From: Armatimonadota bacterium
GTDB taxonomy: Bacteria; Armatimonadota; UBA5829; DSUL01
Direction: 5' to 3'
Length of the DNA: 64,000 nt
Assembly (NCBI GenBank): GCA_020846715.1
Contig: JADLDK010000022.1
Span: 1-64,000, forward strand
The first letter of the stretch is position 1, and every line of letters starts with the position of its first letter. The translations under genes and the position numbers were made by a program. Below the pieces are notes generated by a model. It saw only the letters and a program-made list of their open reading frames with translations, was not told where the DNA came from and did not search any database. Below, in pieces: positions 53,150 to 61,787 of the stretch.

Positions 53150-54245
53150 TACACCGCACATGGCCGGGACGGAACGGCATGTGCTGACGCTTGGCGCGTC
53201 TCTGGCTGGATTGCAGATTACAGCGGTGATCGGGTGTCGTACGGGGAGTCCGCTGTGGCAGGCTGCCGGTGCGATGGACCTGGAGCGGATGGTGTTGCCG
53301 GAGGCTAGGAACGTAGCGAAGGTGATGCGCCTTGCGCATTCCGCTGGCTGTGATATTCTCCATGCCCACAATGGTCGAACCACTTTTATGGCGGCGCTGG
53401 GGGCGCTTGGCAGTGTCCCTGCGGTGGCGACCCAGCATTTTATTGACCCTGCGCACACGCTGTACGGAGGACTGGCTGGAAGAGTAATGGGGTTGGCTCA
53501 TCGCAGGGTGAACCGCCGCCTCAGCAAGATTATCTGTGTCTCTGAGGCGGTGCGGGAAGCTCTTTTGAAGCGGGAGAAGCTGGCTGAGACAAAGGTGCGG
53601 ACGATCCCGAACGGTATCGCGCAGCCTGAACCGCCGTCTCCCGAAGCTGTAGAGGCGATCCGGGTGGAGTTTGATCTTTCTCCGGAGAGACCGCTAGTCG
53701 TCTGTGTGTCGCGCCTGGAGCAGGAGAAGAACGTAGAGTGTCTGGTTGGCGCTATGCGGGAAGTTGTTCAGCGCCGCCCCGAGGCGCTTTGCCTGATTGC
53801 GGGTGATGGGTCGCAGATGGAGTCTCTGAGGGCGCAGGCCTCTGCAGCAGGGCTTGACCACAGCGTCGTTTTTGCCGGTTTTAGAAGCGATGCGCTGGCT
53901 TTGATGGCGCTTTCGCACTGCGTAGTGTTGCCGAGTCGCGCCGAGCCTTTTGGTCTGGTGCTGGCAGAGGCGATGGCCATGGGAAAGGCCGTAGTTGCCG
54001 CAAACGCGGGTGGGCCGCGGGAGATTGTGGTGGAGGGAAAAACAGGTTTTCTGGTCCCGCCGTCGGATTCTGCTGCGCTGGCACAGGCGTTGATGTGGCT
54101 GCTGGATGACGACAGCTTGCGCGTTGAGATGGGCGAGCGTGGACGTCAACGCTTTTTGTCTCATTATACGGCGGGGCGCATGGCGGAGGCGACAGCGGAA
54201 GTGTACCGTGAAGTCCTGCGTAAGCCCCAGATTAGAACCAGTTGA
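53109..54245 (+). CDS. Family 4 glycosyltransferase
   Basis: 378 aa from GTG 53109. The conserved part begins LRVLLLLDTPHMAGTERHVL, and TTG 53127, better placed after GAGGAAGAGG, may be the true start. GT-B halves: ILHAHNGRTTFMAALG, then CVSRLEQEKNVECLVGAM, IAGDGSQMESL, VLPSRAEPFGLVLAEAMAMG. It is the last transferase of the locus and lies before the glycoside hydrolase. Confidence 0.92.
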   Translation: MRKRCWLRVLLLLDTPHMAGTERHVLTLGASLAGLQITAVIGCRTGSPLWQAAGAMDLERMVLPEARNVAKVMRLAHSAGCDILHAHNGRTTFMAALGALGSVPAVATQHFIDPAHTLYGGLAGRVMGLAHRRVNRRLSKIICVSEAVREALLKREKLAETKVRTIPNGIAQPEPPSPEAVEAIRVEFDLSPERPLVVCVSRLEQEKNVECLVGAMREVVQRRPEALCLIAGDGSQMESLRAQASAAGLDHSVVFAGFRSDALALMALSHCVVLPSRAEPFGLVLAEAMAMGKAVVAANAGGPREIVVEGKTGFLVPPSDSAALAQALMWLLDDDSLRVEMGERGRQRFLSHYTAGRMAEATAEVYREVLRKPQIRTS

Positions 54246-54377
54246 CAGTCGTGAAGTTTGTGGAATAATGAAACAAGGATGTAAGTGTCTGAGCGTCCAC
54301 TGGTCAGACCACCCCAAATAGGCGACAGGGCTCTTTCTCCCGCCTGCCTAGCAACGCCTCGTATAAGGTCGGTAACT

Positions 54378-57300
54378 ATGTTTCACACCCTCTGCCGAAC
54401 CTCCCGAGTTCTCGCTGTAATCGTTCTTGTGACTGGGCTTTCGCTACTTTGTAGCCCGCTGTTTGCAGGCTGGAGCTCGGATCTACCACGTACAAACCTC
54501 GTAACGGCCGTTTCCGGGAAGCGAAACAACGTTTTCTACGTGGGCCAGCCGGTACAGTTTACATTCAACAAGTCCGGCGCTGTGCGCTATGAGGTGCGCG
54601 ACTACTACGGCGAGATGGTCGATCAGGGTCCGGTGCAAGCGCAGATAACCCTCAACGTGCACAAGCCGGGGTGGTACAAGCTCTATCTCTACGGAGCGGT
54701 GAGCCAGGAGCCGTGGGGGGCAGTGGTTGGCGGGACGACGTTTGTGATTTTCCGGAACACTCCGGGGTTTCCTGACCTTCCAGCAGCCAATGTTGGGCCG
54801 GGTGGCTCTTACTACTCCATGGACTCTCAGATGCGCGGGGTTATCGGCGCAGGGCCGTTCCGCCTTTTCGTGGCCGATGCGAGCAAGCCAGACGAGGCGA
54901 TAGCCAAGTTGGAGGCAGATGTGGCGCTGGATCAGCAGTACTATCTGCCGTTTGACCCTGTGCGCAAGAGAGTGCTTATGTGCGCGTTTCCAAACGGGAC
55001 AAGCGACACTGAAGGCGTGCGTCAGATAGTGAACCACTTTCGGGATACCATCCAGTACTGGGAGCCACGCAATGAGCCCCAGGGAACCCCTGCCGCCACG
55101 TTTGTGCAAAACGAAATGAAGCCCTTTTACGAGGTGGTAAAAAGCGTGGATCCATCGCTGAAGGTTATGGGGCCGGGTACGGTCAGCATTGGGCCGGGAC
55201 AGTTGAAATGGATTGATGATTTCTTCAAGGCCGGTGGTGGAGACTATATAGACGCGTTTTCCTTTCACGCCTACAACGCGGTGAATGGAGACCTCTGGTT
55301 AGCCCGCCATTCTCTGGAAGAGCTAAACAAAGCGCTTGCCCGGAACGGGAAGGCCGATATCGAGAAGTGGCAGACAGAACAGGGCTACTTCGCTCCCGTT
55401 TATGGCTCCTACCAGCCGCGGCTCCAGGGGCGCTGGACGATGGTCCAGATGATGGTCTATGAGCAGTTTGGCATTCCGAAGGAGCACAACCACTACTGGT
55501 ATGACAAGAGTCATGGCTTCTGGGACTTTCCTACGTGGTGGGAGAATGACGACGGCAGCCTGAACCCGGCGGCGCCTCTGCTCAGAGTCTGGTCTGAAGA
55601 GCTGTGGGGGACGACATTTTCCAAGGCCTACGATTTTGGCGCGTCCGGCAATAATCTGTACGTGGGGAGTCTGTTCTCGGGGCCTTCGAAGAAGGTTGCG
55701 GCGTTTATGAGCGCCGGAAGCACGGATGGGGAAGTGACGCTGCGGGTGACTGGGCCAGGTGACCTGCACTGCGTGTCGGCCTTTGGCGTCGCCCAGGACT
55801 ACAAGGTGGTTGACGGCAAGGTGACGCTGGTGGTTTCGGAGTTGCCTGTCTACGTGGAGATTGCCTCTGACCAGACGATAGAGGTGGTTCCTCAGGAGTG
55901 GTCAACGAACCTGGCGCGTATTCCGGGCGTTGTGGTCAAGTCATCCGGTTCAAGCGCCAATCTGGACCGGATTAACAACGGGCAGTTGGAGAACTGGTAT
56001 TACGCTCAGGGGCAAAGCGCGGGGCCGTGGGTTGACGATACCGGCGTTTTTCCGGCGTGGGTAGAGATTGACCTCCCCAAGGTCCGCCCTGTTGACCGCG
56101 TGGTCATCTTTGCTGCTCCACCCTGGCAGTCGCAAAGCACGCTTCTGGACTACGAACTGCAGTACGACAAAGATGGGCAGTGGGTGACCATTGACCACAT
56201 TCAGGAGCCGACGCGGACTTTCAAAGTCTATACACCACCGGTGCGCTGTTCTGTTGACAGCTTTTTCTCCGACCGATGGGTGTTTCAACACCATTTTGCC
56301 CCGGTGACTACCGGGAAGCTGCGAATCTTCGTTCACGATGTGACGTGGGGCGGTGGCGCGACACAGGACGTTGTGGCGGCAGGCGGGCAGACCGGGCCCC
56401 ACAAACTGAACCTGCGCGAGATTGAGATCTATGACACCAGCTCACCGATGTACAGTCTGAGCGGACGGATTACGGATGCCAGCGGCAACGGTGTTCCTGG
56501 CGTTCAGATGATTGTGAGCGGTTGGGAAAACCGGAGCGTTCAGGCGGATGAGGAGGGTAACTACCGGGTGGACGGGCTCGTGCAGGGGGCCGCGTACAAG
56601 ATCAGCCCTTCCAAGCCTGGACTCAACTTTTCGCCGAACTGGTATGAGTCCCCGGCGTGGTCCGCCAGCGCGAAACAGGACTTCGCTGCTTCGTCTGTAG
56701 TGCCGGGACAAGGCAGCGGCCTGACGGGCGATTACTACTTCAACCGTTTCTCCAATGGCGCTCCCGTAATCTTTGGACAGCTTGTATTCACACGGGTTGA
56801 CCCGGAGATTGACTTTGACTGGGATCTGAACCCACCGATATCCTGGGCGCACGATCACTTCTCCGTGCGCTGGCAGGGACAGGTTGTGCCTCGCTACACA
56901 GAGCCGTACACATTTCAGGTGTCTCTTGGCGGGCCGTGGGGTAACAGCACAAGCTGGCAGTGCCGCCTGTGGGTGAACAAAGAGCTTGTCATTGACAACT
57001 GGGACAACCCGCGTAGCCAATCCAACAATCACGGCACGATCAATCTGGTTGCTGGAAAGAAGTACGACATCAAGCTGGATTACAGCAAAGCGCAGGGGTG
57101 GATGGAGGCGAAGCTGCGTTGGTCGAGCCCGACGCAAGCTCTCGAGATCGTCCCGCAGTCTCAGCTTTTTCCTGCGGTCTCCGGCAGTGCTGTGAATGAG
57201 CCGCCTGTTGCGTATGGATTTTCGAGAGCGTTGACAGAGGAGCCTGAACCGCTGCTTTTGTTGGCGGCCGATCCTGAGAGCCGGCCACTGATCTACCGGA

Positions 57301-57734
57301 TTGTCAACCCGCCGGCGAATGGGACTCTGACAGGCGCCGCGCCCAACCTTTTGTACACGCCTGCGGCGGGTTTTGCGGGTCAGGACAGCTTTACTTTCAG
57401 GGTGAGCGATGGCTATCAGTATTCTAACGTTGCCACTGTGACTCTGAATGTGCAGCCGCGTCATCCTTACATCAAGCTGACCACCACCTCTCCACCGCAG
57501 ACGGCTATTCCGGGGAGCCGCGTGCTGCTTACTGTAACCTGCACCAATACCTCTTCCAGCCCGGCGGTGAATGCGGTGGTGAAGGGAATGGTGCCGGCTA
57601 ACACAGTGTATGTGGAGGACAGCGCAACGGATGGAGGGGTTTATGACGCCCGGGACGGCGCTGTGCGCTGGGTTCTTCCAAGGCTGGAAGGTGGGCAGTC
57701 CAGAACTGTTTCCTACCGGGTGCGCATCAAGTAG
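54378..57734 (+). CDS. Secreted multidomain glycoside hydrolase (clan A, GH39-like) with PA14 and Ig-like domains
   Basis: 1118 aa. A signal peptide (MFHTLCRTSRVLAVIVLVTG, cleavage near LFAGW) is followed by a beta domain, then a TIM barrel (about 130-440) with YWEPRNEP (acid/base Glu233) and QTEQGY (nucleophile Glu334), the spacing expected in clan A. Next are a discoidin-like beta domain (about 520-690), a carboxypeptidase-regulatory-like domain (YSLSGRITDASGNGVPG), a PA14-type domain (GLTGDYYFNRFSNG), a cadherin-like repeat and a DUF11-like end (SYRVRIK). ATG 54378 has AAGG upstream. At the end of a polysaccharide locus, it is likely to cut or remodel the exported glycan, as PslG does. Confidence 0.8.
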   Translation: MFHTLCRTSRVLAVIVLVTGLSLLCSPLFAGWSSDLPRTNLVTAVSGKRNNVFYVGQPVQFTFNKSGAVRYEVRDYYGEMVDQGPVQAQITLNVHKPGWYKLYLYGAVSQEPWGAVVGGTTFVIFRNTPGFPDLPAANVGPGGSYYSMDSQMRGVIGAGPFRLFVADASKPDEAIAKLEADVALDQQYYLPFDPVRKRVLMCAFPNGTSDTEGVRQIVNHFRDTIQYWEPRNEPQGTPAATFVQNEMKPFYEVVKSVDPSLKVMGPGTVSIGPGQLKWIDDFFKAGGGDYIDAFSFHAYNAVNGDLWLARHSLEELNKALARNGKADIEKWQTEQGYFAPVYGSYQPRLQGRWTMVQMMVYEQFGIPKEHNHYWYDKSHGFWDFPTWWENDDGSLNPAAPLLRVWSEELWGTTFSKAYDFGASGNNLYVGSLFSGPSKKVAAFMSAGSTDGEVTLRVTGPGDLHCVSAFGVAQDYKVVDGKVTLVVSELPVYVEIASDQTIEVVPQEWSTNLARIPGVVVKSSGSSANLDRINNGQLENWYYAQGQSAGPWVDDTGVFPAWVEIDLPKVRPVDRVVIFAAPPWQSQSTLLDYELQYDKDGQWVTIDHIQEPTRTFKVYTPPVRCSVDSFFSDRWVFQHHFAPVTTGKLRIFVHDVTWGGGATQDVVAAGGQTGPHKLNLREIEIYDTSSPMYSLSGRITDASGNGVPGVQMIVSGWENRSVQADEEGNYRVDGLVQGAAYKISPSKPGLNFSPNWYESPAWSASAKQDFAASSVVPGQGSGLTGDYYFNRFSNGAPVIFGQLVFTRVDPEIDFDWDLNPPISWAHDHFSVRWQGQVVPRYTEPYTFQVSLGGPWGNSTSWQCRLWVNKELVIDNWDNPRSQSNNHGTINLVAGKKYDIKLDYSKAQGWMEAKLRWSSPTQALEIVPQSQLFPAVSGSAVNEPPVAYGFSRALTEEPEPLLLLAADPESRPLIYRIVNPPANGTLTGAAPNLLYTPAAGFAGQDSFTFRVSDGYQYSNVATVTLNVQPRHPYIKLTTTSPPQTAIPGSRVLLTVTCTNTSSSPAVNAVVKGMVPANTVYVEDSATDGGVYDARDGAVRWVLPRLEGGQSRTVSYRVRIK

Positions 57735-58058
57735 GGAGAGCTCGCGGGGATGCGCCGCTGTGGTTCAGTGGCGAATGTCTGTTGGGGCAGGGCGCAGTTC
57801 GTGGAACACAAGCTGTAGAGGCGCGATAACCGAACTGGACAAAGCCCCTGCGGCTGCGCTTGACAGGGCAGCAGGCGGCGTTTACCATTAGAAGGGACGA
57901 GGCTTTCTCCTGTCTGGGACCCGGACGCTGGGCGTCCGGTTGGAGTGGGAGCTCGGCCCGCCACATTTGACTCGAGTTCTGGCTTGTGGGTACGTCACAG
58001 TGGGCTGTGGCCGTGAACCTGAGCCTATGCCGTACTGCGCACCTCCTGGGAATCTCAA
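57735..58058. other. 324-bp intergenic region with a hairpin
   Basis: No gene is seen. CCGGACGC-TGG-GCGTCCGG (57921-57939) is a perfect 8-bp stem with a 3-nt loop. No T-run follows, so it is at best a weak terminator for the locus. The rest shows nothing nameable. Confidence 0.45.
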
Positions 58059-58676
58059 TTGAACTTTTTGCACCGAATCTTTGTCACTGTCTGCCTGGCT
58101 GCTGCCGTGTGTCTGGTCATGCCAACAGCAAGCTCCGGCGCCAGCTTTGAAGGGCTTGGCGATCTCAGCGGAGGAGCGTTCAACAGCGATGCGCGGGCCG
58201 TTTCTGCTGACGGGTCTGTGGTTGTGGGCGTCAGCCAGTCCGCTTCCGGGGAACAGGCTTTCCGCTGGACGGCGCAGACGCAGATGCAGGGACTGGGCGA
58301 TCTGGCGGGCGGCAGCTTTTTCAGCGCTGCTTTCGGAGTCTCGGCAGATGGAAGCGTTGTTGTTGGGGATAGCGAATCCAGCAACGGGCGCGAAGCCTTC
58401 CGGTGGACGAGTTCCGGCATGGCCGGTCTGGGAGATCTGGCTGGCGGAGGATTTTTCAGTCAGGCTCGCGGAGTGTCGGCGGATGGGTCCGTGGTGGTTG
58501 GGTCCAGTGACACCGCGGACGGGCGTCAGGCGTTCAGGTGGACGCAGGGGTCTGGAATGCAGGCGCTGGCTGATCTGGCGGATGGCGACGTCTATGGTGA
58601 GGCAATAGCCGTCAGCGCAGACGGGTCTATTTCCGCCGGATATGGGGACACAGCCCAGGGCTACGAGGCAGCCTAA
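58059..58676 (+). CDS. HAF-repeat extracellular protein, 5' part of an interrupted gene
   Basis: TTG 58059 opens a frame with a signal peptide (cleavage near SSGAS, residue about 28) and four HAF-type repeats, each with a pattern like GLGDLAGG, SADGSVVVG and EAFRWT. The frame ends at TAA 58674-58676 in the middle of a repeat: EAA-stop-WTG, where EAFRWT is the usual form. The same frame continues open to 60077. A single C-to-T change from CAA would explain the stop. It is probably a disrupted gene, though a sequencing error or readthrough is possible. The 205-aa product alone would be a truncated repeat protein. Confidence 0.8.
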   Translation: MNFLHRIFVTVCLAAAVCLVMPTASSGASFEGLGDLSGGAFNSDARAVSADGSVVVGVSQSASGEQAFRWTAQTQMQGLGDLAGGSFFSAAFGVSADGSVVVGDSESSNGREAFRWTSSGMAGLGDLAGGGFFSQARGVSADGSVVVGSSDTADGRQAFRWTQGSGMQALADLADGDVYGEAIAVSADGSISAGYGDTAQGYEAA

Positions 58677-60077
58677 TGGACAGGGGTTACAGGTCCGGTC
58701 GGGATATCTACGCTCGGCGGTCTCAGCTTTTTCAGCGCTGCCAACGCGATTTCCGCCAACGGCGTTTTTCTGGCGGGGGCGAGCATTTCCAGCAACGGAT
58801 GGGAAGCGTTCCGATGGAGCGGCGCCAACGGGTTTGAAGCGCTGGGAGACCTTCCCGGTGGTGACTTCTACAGTGAAGCGACGGGGATATCCGGGGACGG
58901 CTCGATCGTGGTTGGGCTGAGCACGAGCAGCGCCGGCACAGAGGCTTTCATCTGGGATAGCGCCCACCACATGCGTCCGTTGAAGCAGGTATTGGAGCAG
59001 GACTACGGGCTGGATCTTACGGGATGGAAGCTTGAGCGCGCAAACGCGATCAGCGCGGACGGATCTACTATTGTGGGACGGGGACTGGACCCACAGGGAC
59101 GCGTGCAGGCCTGGCGAGCGGTGCTGGGCGCATCCCAGGCGACTGTGGCTTCTCCGGTTGTGGCGGACGACGGTGTGGGGACTGTGAGCACGACGCAGCT
59201 TCACGCGACGTGGACAGACGCGGATGCTGGCGACGTGGTTGAATACGAAGTGGCTGCGGGGACCAGCCCGAGCGCTGATCCGGGTGAGTTTGTGACAGGT
59301 TGGACGTCTGTGGGCGTGTCGGTTGAGACGACGCTTTCGTCGCTGGCTTTGACGCCGGGTGAGCGTTATTACATTTACGTCCGCGCCCGTGGAGCGACGG
59401 GGCCGTGGAGCGCTCCGGGCATCAGTGACGGTATTCTGGTTGTCCACAGCGCTTTTTCTTCTCCGGGTGCTGCGAAGCTGCTGGCTGACGGCAAGGCGGT
59501 GCTTTTGCAGGGCGTGGTGCGCACGAGTGACGCAGCGCAGACGTCTGGACGGGGGTACGTGCAGGCGGTCGATCGCTCCAGCGGTATCGGCGTTGAGGCG
59601 ATGACTGGCGCAAGCGGAGACAGCGTGGAGGTGGCCGGAGTTTTGGCGACGGTTGACGGAGAGCGCACGCTCTCAGACGCTGGCTGGCGGACACTCTCGC
59701 ACCCGGGTGAGCCACGAGCGCTGGCTACCTCGGGCGACGACCTCCAAAGTGGCCCGTTTTCTTACAATCCGATGAGTGGCGCTGGACAGACGGGGACGAG
59801 CCAGGGAGCGCAGAACCTTTCTACGGTGGGGCTCTTGATGCGCGTGTTCGGGCGGGTTCTCACTACCGCGCAGGATCATATTACGATAACGGACGGCGCG
59901 TTTGCTGATAACGGGTCTGTCAGAGTGGAGACAGCGAGCTTCACCGCGCCCGTAATGGCTGGTGACTTTGTGGCGGTGACAGGCATCTCCGGTCTACGCA
60001 AGGACGGGTCAGACCTGCGATCCGTGGTGCGGGCGCGCACGGTCTCAGACATTCAGGTGCTGAGTGCGGCAGAGTAG
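58677..60077 (+). CDS. HAF-repeat extracellular protein, 3' part of an interrupted gene
   Basis: This continues the frame of the previous entry after TAA 58674-58676. It has two further HAF repeats (EAFRWSG, EAFIWDSA), then a fibronectin type III-like domain (about residues 150-250 of the part, TWTDADAGDVVEYEVAAGTS) and a C-terminal OB-fold-like domain (VLLQGVVRTSDAAQ... FGRVLTTAQDHITITDGA). No ATG, GTG or TTG is available until GTG 58908, which would start mid-repeat and without export signal, so independent function is doubtful. The whole protein would have been about 672 aa and probably surface-exposed. Confidence 0.75.
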   Translation, partial: WTGVTGPVGISTLGGLSFFSAANAISANGVFLAGASISSNGWEAFRWSGANGFEALGDLPGGDFYSEATGISGDGSIVVGLSTSSAGTEAFIWDSAHHMRPLKQVLEQDYGLDLTGWKLERANAISADGSTIVGRGLDPQGRVQAWRAVLGASQATVASPVVADDGVGTVSTTQLHATWTDADAGDVVEYEVAAGTSPSADPGEFVTGWTSVGVSVETTLSSLALTPGERYYIYVRARGATGPWSAPGISDGILVVHSAFSSPGAAKLLADGKAVLLQGVVRTSDAAQTSGRGYVQAVDRSSGIGVEAMTGASGDSVEVAGVLATVDGERTLSDAGWRTLSHPGEPRALATSGDDLQSGPFSYNPMSGAGQTGTSQGAQNLSTVGLLMRVFGRVLTTAQDHITITDGAFADNGSVRVETASFTAPVMAGDFVAVTGISGLRKDGSDLRSVVRARTVSDIQVLSAAE

Positions 60078-60121
60078 GCTGGACGCTTTCTAACTTCGCA
60101 GGGTTGCGGAGACAGCAGTTA

Positions 60122-60156
60122 GAAAAAAAGAGCGCCAGGCCATTTGGCCCGGCGCT
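60122..60156 (-). terminator. Rho-independent terminator of the second PEP-CTERM gene
   Basis: AGCGCC-A-GGCC (60131-60141) pairs with GGCC-C-GGCGCT (60146-60156) with one mismatch and a 4-nt loop. On the minus strand it is followed by C and seven T (complement of 60123-60129). A textbook terminator. Confidence 0.9.
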
Positions 60157-60188
60157 TGTTCGTTTGAGAGAATCAGCTCTTGAAGTAA

Positions 60189-60992
60189 TTAGCGCTCTGC
60201 CGTACTGCGCTTTCTCGCTCTGAAAAATCCCATTGCGCCCATTGCGCCGAGCGCCCCAAGTTGCAGGAAGGCGGGCTCCGGAATAAGGGCTGGGATTTGA
60301 AGCGGAATCTGGAAGTTACGCTGATTTCCCGGGCCTGCCAGAGATACACCTGAGGCCAGAGCGTGGCTGACGGAAGTGCCGTCTGAAAACGTGAAGCTCA
60401 CCGTGGCCGGCGTAGCCGGGTTGAACAGAATCGGCCGGAAATCTACAATGCCCGGATCGATGTCTGTCTGAAACTCAAAATACTCGCCCACATCAAACCC
60501 TTCGAAGGCATACTGCAGAACGGAGGAAACTGGATCCAGACCACCGAGGCTGTTGTTGTCTGGCAGCTCTGGGAGTATCTGCGTCCAGGCGAGCCCGTTG
60601 AACGCTGAGCCATCCATCCGCCCGGCCGACTCCAGCACTGCCCAGTCAAAGACATGAGAGTTGTCGTTGATAGTGAGTGAAAAGCCCGTGAGCGCAGCGC
60701 CGGAAGTGGACTCGGTGCGGATCTGGATGACGGGAGTGTTCAGTGAGACGGGTGAGGCGGGGACACTGGGCGCCGCGGTAGGGTCTTTCCGGTTGTAGGC
60801 GCCCATTATCTGGCCGGACAGGCCAGCGCCGGATACTCCCTGAGAAGTTGATCCGAAAATTGTCAAAGCGATCGAGTTGGTACCAGGGTCTGCCATTGCG
60901 GCTGGTGGCGCAATTAGGAGCGTCGCTAATACGGCAGATGTCACGGCCGCAATTCCCCCGGCTATCGTTCTTCCCCTCAAAAGATGTAGCAT
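60189..60992 (-). CDS. PEP-CTERM sorting-domain protein
   Basis: 267 aa. A signal peptide (cleavage near PAAMADP, about residue 36) precedes a beta-rich mature part (ALTIFGSTSQGVSGAGLSGQ, VSFTFSDGTSVSHAL). The end has PEPAFLQLGAL, a hydrophobic helix and FRARKRS. The tag nearly matches that of the other PEP-CTERM protein at 34808-35641 although the mature parts differ. ATG 60992 is chosen because it begins the signal peptide; the upstream frame has only a non-ATG start. It is a likely substrate of the exosortase at 39383. The leader upstream has a perfect hairpin. Confidence 0.85.
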   Translation of the reverse strand: MLHLLRGRTIAGGIAAVTSAVLATLLIAPPAAMADPGTNSIALTIFGSTSQGVSGAGLSGQIMGAYNRKDPTAAPSVPASPVSLNTPVIQIRTESTSGAALTGFSLTINDNSHVFDWAVLESAGRMDGSAFNGLAWTQILPELPDNNSLGGLDPVSSVLQYAFEGFDVGEYFEFQTDIDPGIVDFRPILFNPATPATVSFTFSDGTSVSHALASGVSLAGPGNQRNFQIPLQIPALIPEPAFLQLGALGAMGAMGFFRARKRSTAER

Positions 60993-61076
60993 GATGACAC
61001 GTATTCCCAGGTGCTCGCGACGAAAACCGAGCAAAAACTTTTTCCAGGCCCGATATGCCTGAAAGTCTATAAGTTG

Positions 61077-61177
61077 AAAGCGGCGACTGGCCGCCGCTTT
61101 TCGAGGAAATCTGCTCAGATAGGGGGTTGCTTCAGCCGCACCGCCGACAACTCACAGGCCCTTCCGACAGAATTGCC
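61077..61177 (-). ncRNA. Candidate short transcript or attenuated leader upstream of the PEP-CTERM gene
   Basis: A promoter at 61184-61192 (minus) would start an RNA near 61177. A perfect hairpin AAAGCGGCG/CGCCGCTTT (61077-61085 with 61092-61100) ends it about 100 nt later. Either a small RNA or a terminator-containing leader for the PEP-CTERM gene would fit. The U-run after the stem is short, so termination would be partial. No known RNA family was recognised. Confidence 0.35.
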
Positions 61178-61183
61178 ATACCC

Positions 61184-61192
61184 ATTGTAGCA
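61184..61192 (-). promoter_or_regulatory. Extended -10 promoter on the minus strand
   Basis: TGC followed by TACAAT (minus strand) fits an extended -10. The -35 at 17-bp spacing (TGGTTT) is weak. It would drive the candidate short RNA and possibly the PEP-CTERM gene downstream. Confidence 0.4.
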
Positions 61193-61311
61193 CGCTCGCT
61201 TGCGCAAAACCACCCAGATGAGCCTGTTTGCCGCTAGCAAAACTACCTGATTTCCCCAAATCTCGGGCAATTCCACGGATAAACTGCGGAGTTTGCCGGG
61301 TTCCGGGCACA

Positions 61312-61341
61312 TTGCCGCGCAAACCGGCTGCGGGTTACAAT
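61312..61341 (+). promoter_or_regulatory. Promoter of tRNA-Ser
   Basis: -35 TTGCCG (61312-61317), 18-bp spacer, -10 TACAAT (61336-61341), placed 45 bp before the tRNA. Confidence 0.55.
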
Positions 61342-61386
61342 AGGTGGAAGTTTCGCGCAGGCGCATCTGTCTGTGGAAGCCTCTGC

Positions 61387-61474
61387 GGAGAGGTGGCCGA
61401 GTGGTTTAAGGCAACAGTCTTGAAAACTGTCCTGGGGCCTGTCCCCAGCGCGAGTTCGAATCTCGCCCTCTCCG
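61387..61474 (+). tRNA. tRNA-Ser (anticodon TGA)
   Basis: An 88-nt class II tRNA. The acceptor stem GGAGAGG (61387-61393) pairs with CCTCTCC (61467-61473), with G as discriminator at 61474. D-arm with GGCCGAGTGG, anticodon loop CTTGAAA with TGA, a long variable arm with CCTGGGG/CCCCAG, T-arm GCGAG-TTCGAAT-CTCGC. CCA is not encoded. The long variable arm is typical of serine tRNAs. Confidence 0.95.
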
Positions 61475-61787
61475 TTTGTTCTCCCCGTTTGCGATTCGGT
61501 TCTGCACCCGGAAGGATGCTGCGGCGCTGTTTTGTTACGTTCTCCACCTGCGAAGGCGGCTGCAATCTGCGGCGCGTCATCCGCTGGAACTCCCTGACCT
61601 CCTGCAACCGTTATTCTCCGTGGCTCGGCATTGCGCTTCGGTGGCGCGGCTTCCGGGCTCACGAAGGGTCTGTTTTTGAACGCGGCGCTACGGAAGTGTG
61701 GCCGGGGATGACATAATTACTGGAGGCGTACGCGCCAGGGTCCCGCAATGGCGGTGGCTCTCTGGGGATTCGCTGACTGTATAACTG
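61475..61787. other. 313-bp intergenic region after tRNA-Ser
   Basis: No gene is found. A CATAAT at about 61713 could be a -10 box for the next gene, but no -35 at good spacing is visible. No clear terminator hairpin was found after the tRNA. Confidence 0.3.

Noticed and set aside
57888-59447. 519-codon minus-strand frame opposite the hydrolase end and the HAF-repeat gene
   Set aside because: Low-complexity, Arg/Pro/Ser-rich translation antisense to clear repeats; no ribosome site or domain. It is an artefact of the periodic sense-strand repeats.
61077-61177. SRP (4.5S) RNA
   Set aside because: GTCGGAAGGGCC near the 5' end resembles part of the SRP tetraloop region, but the required GGAAGCAG-type loop and helix 8 layout are missing.
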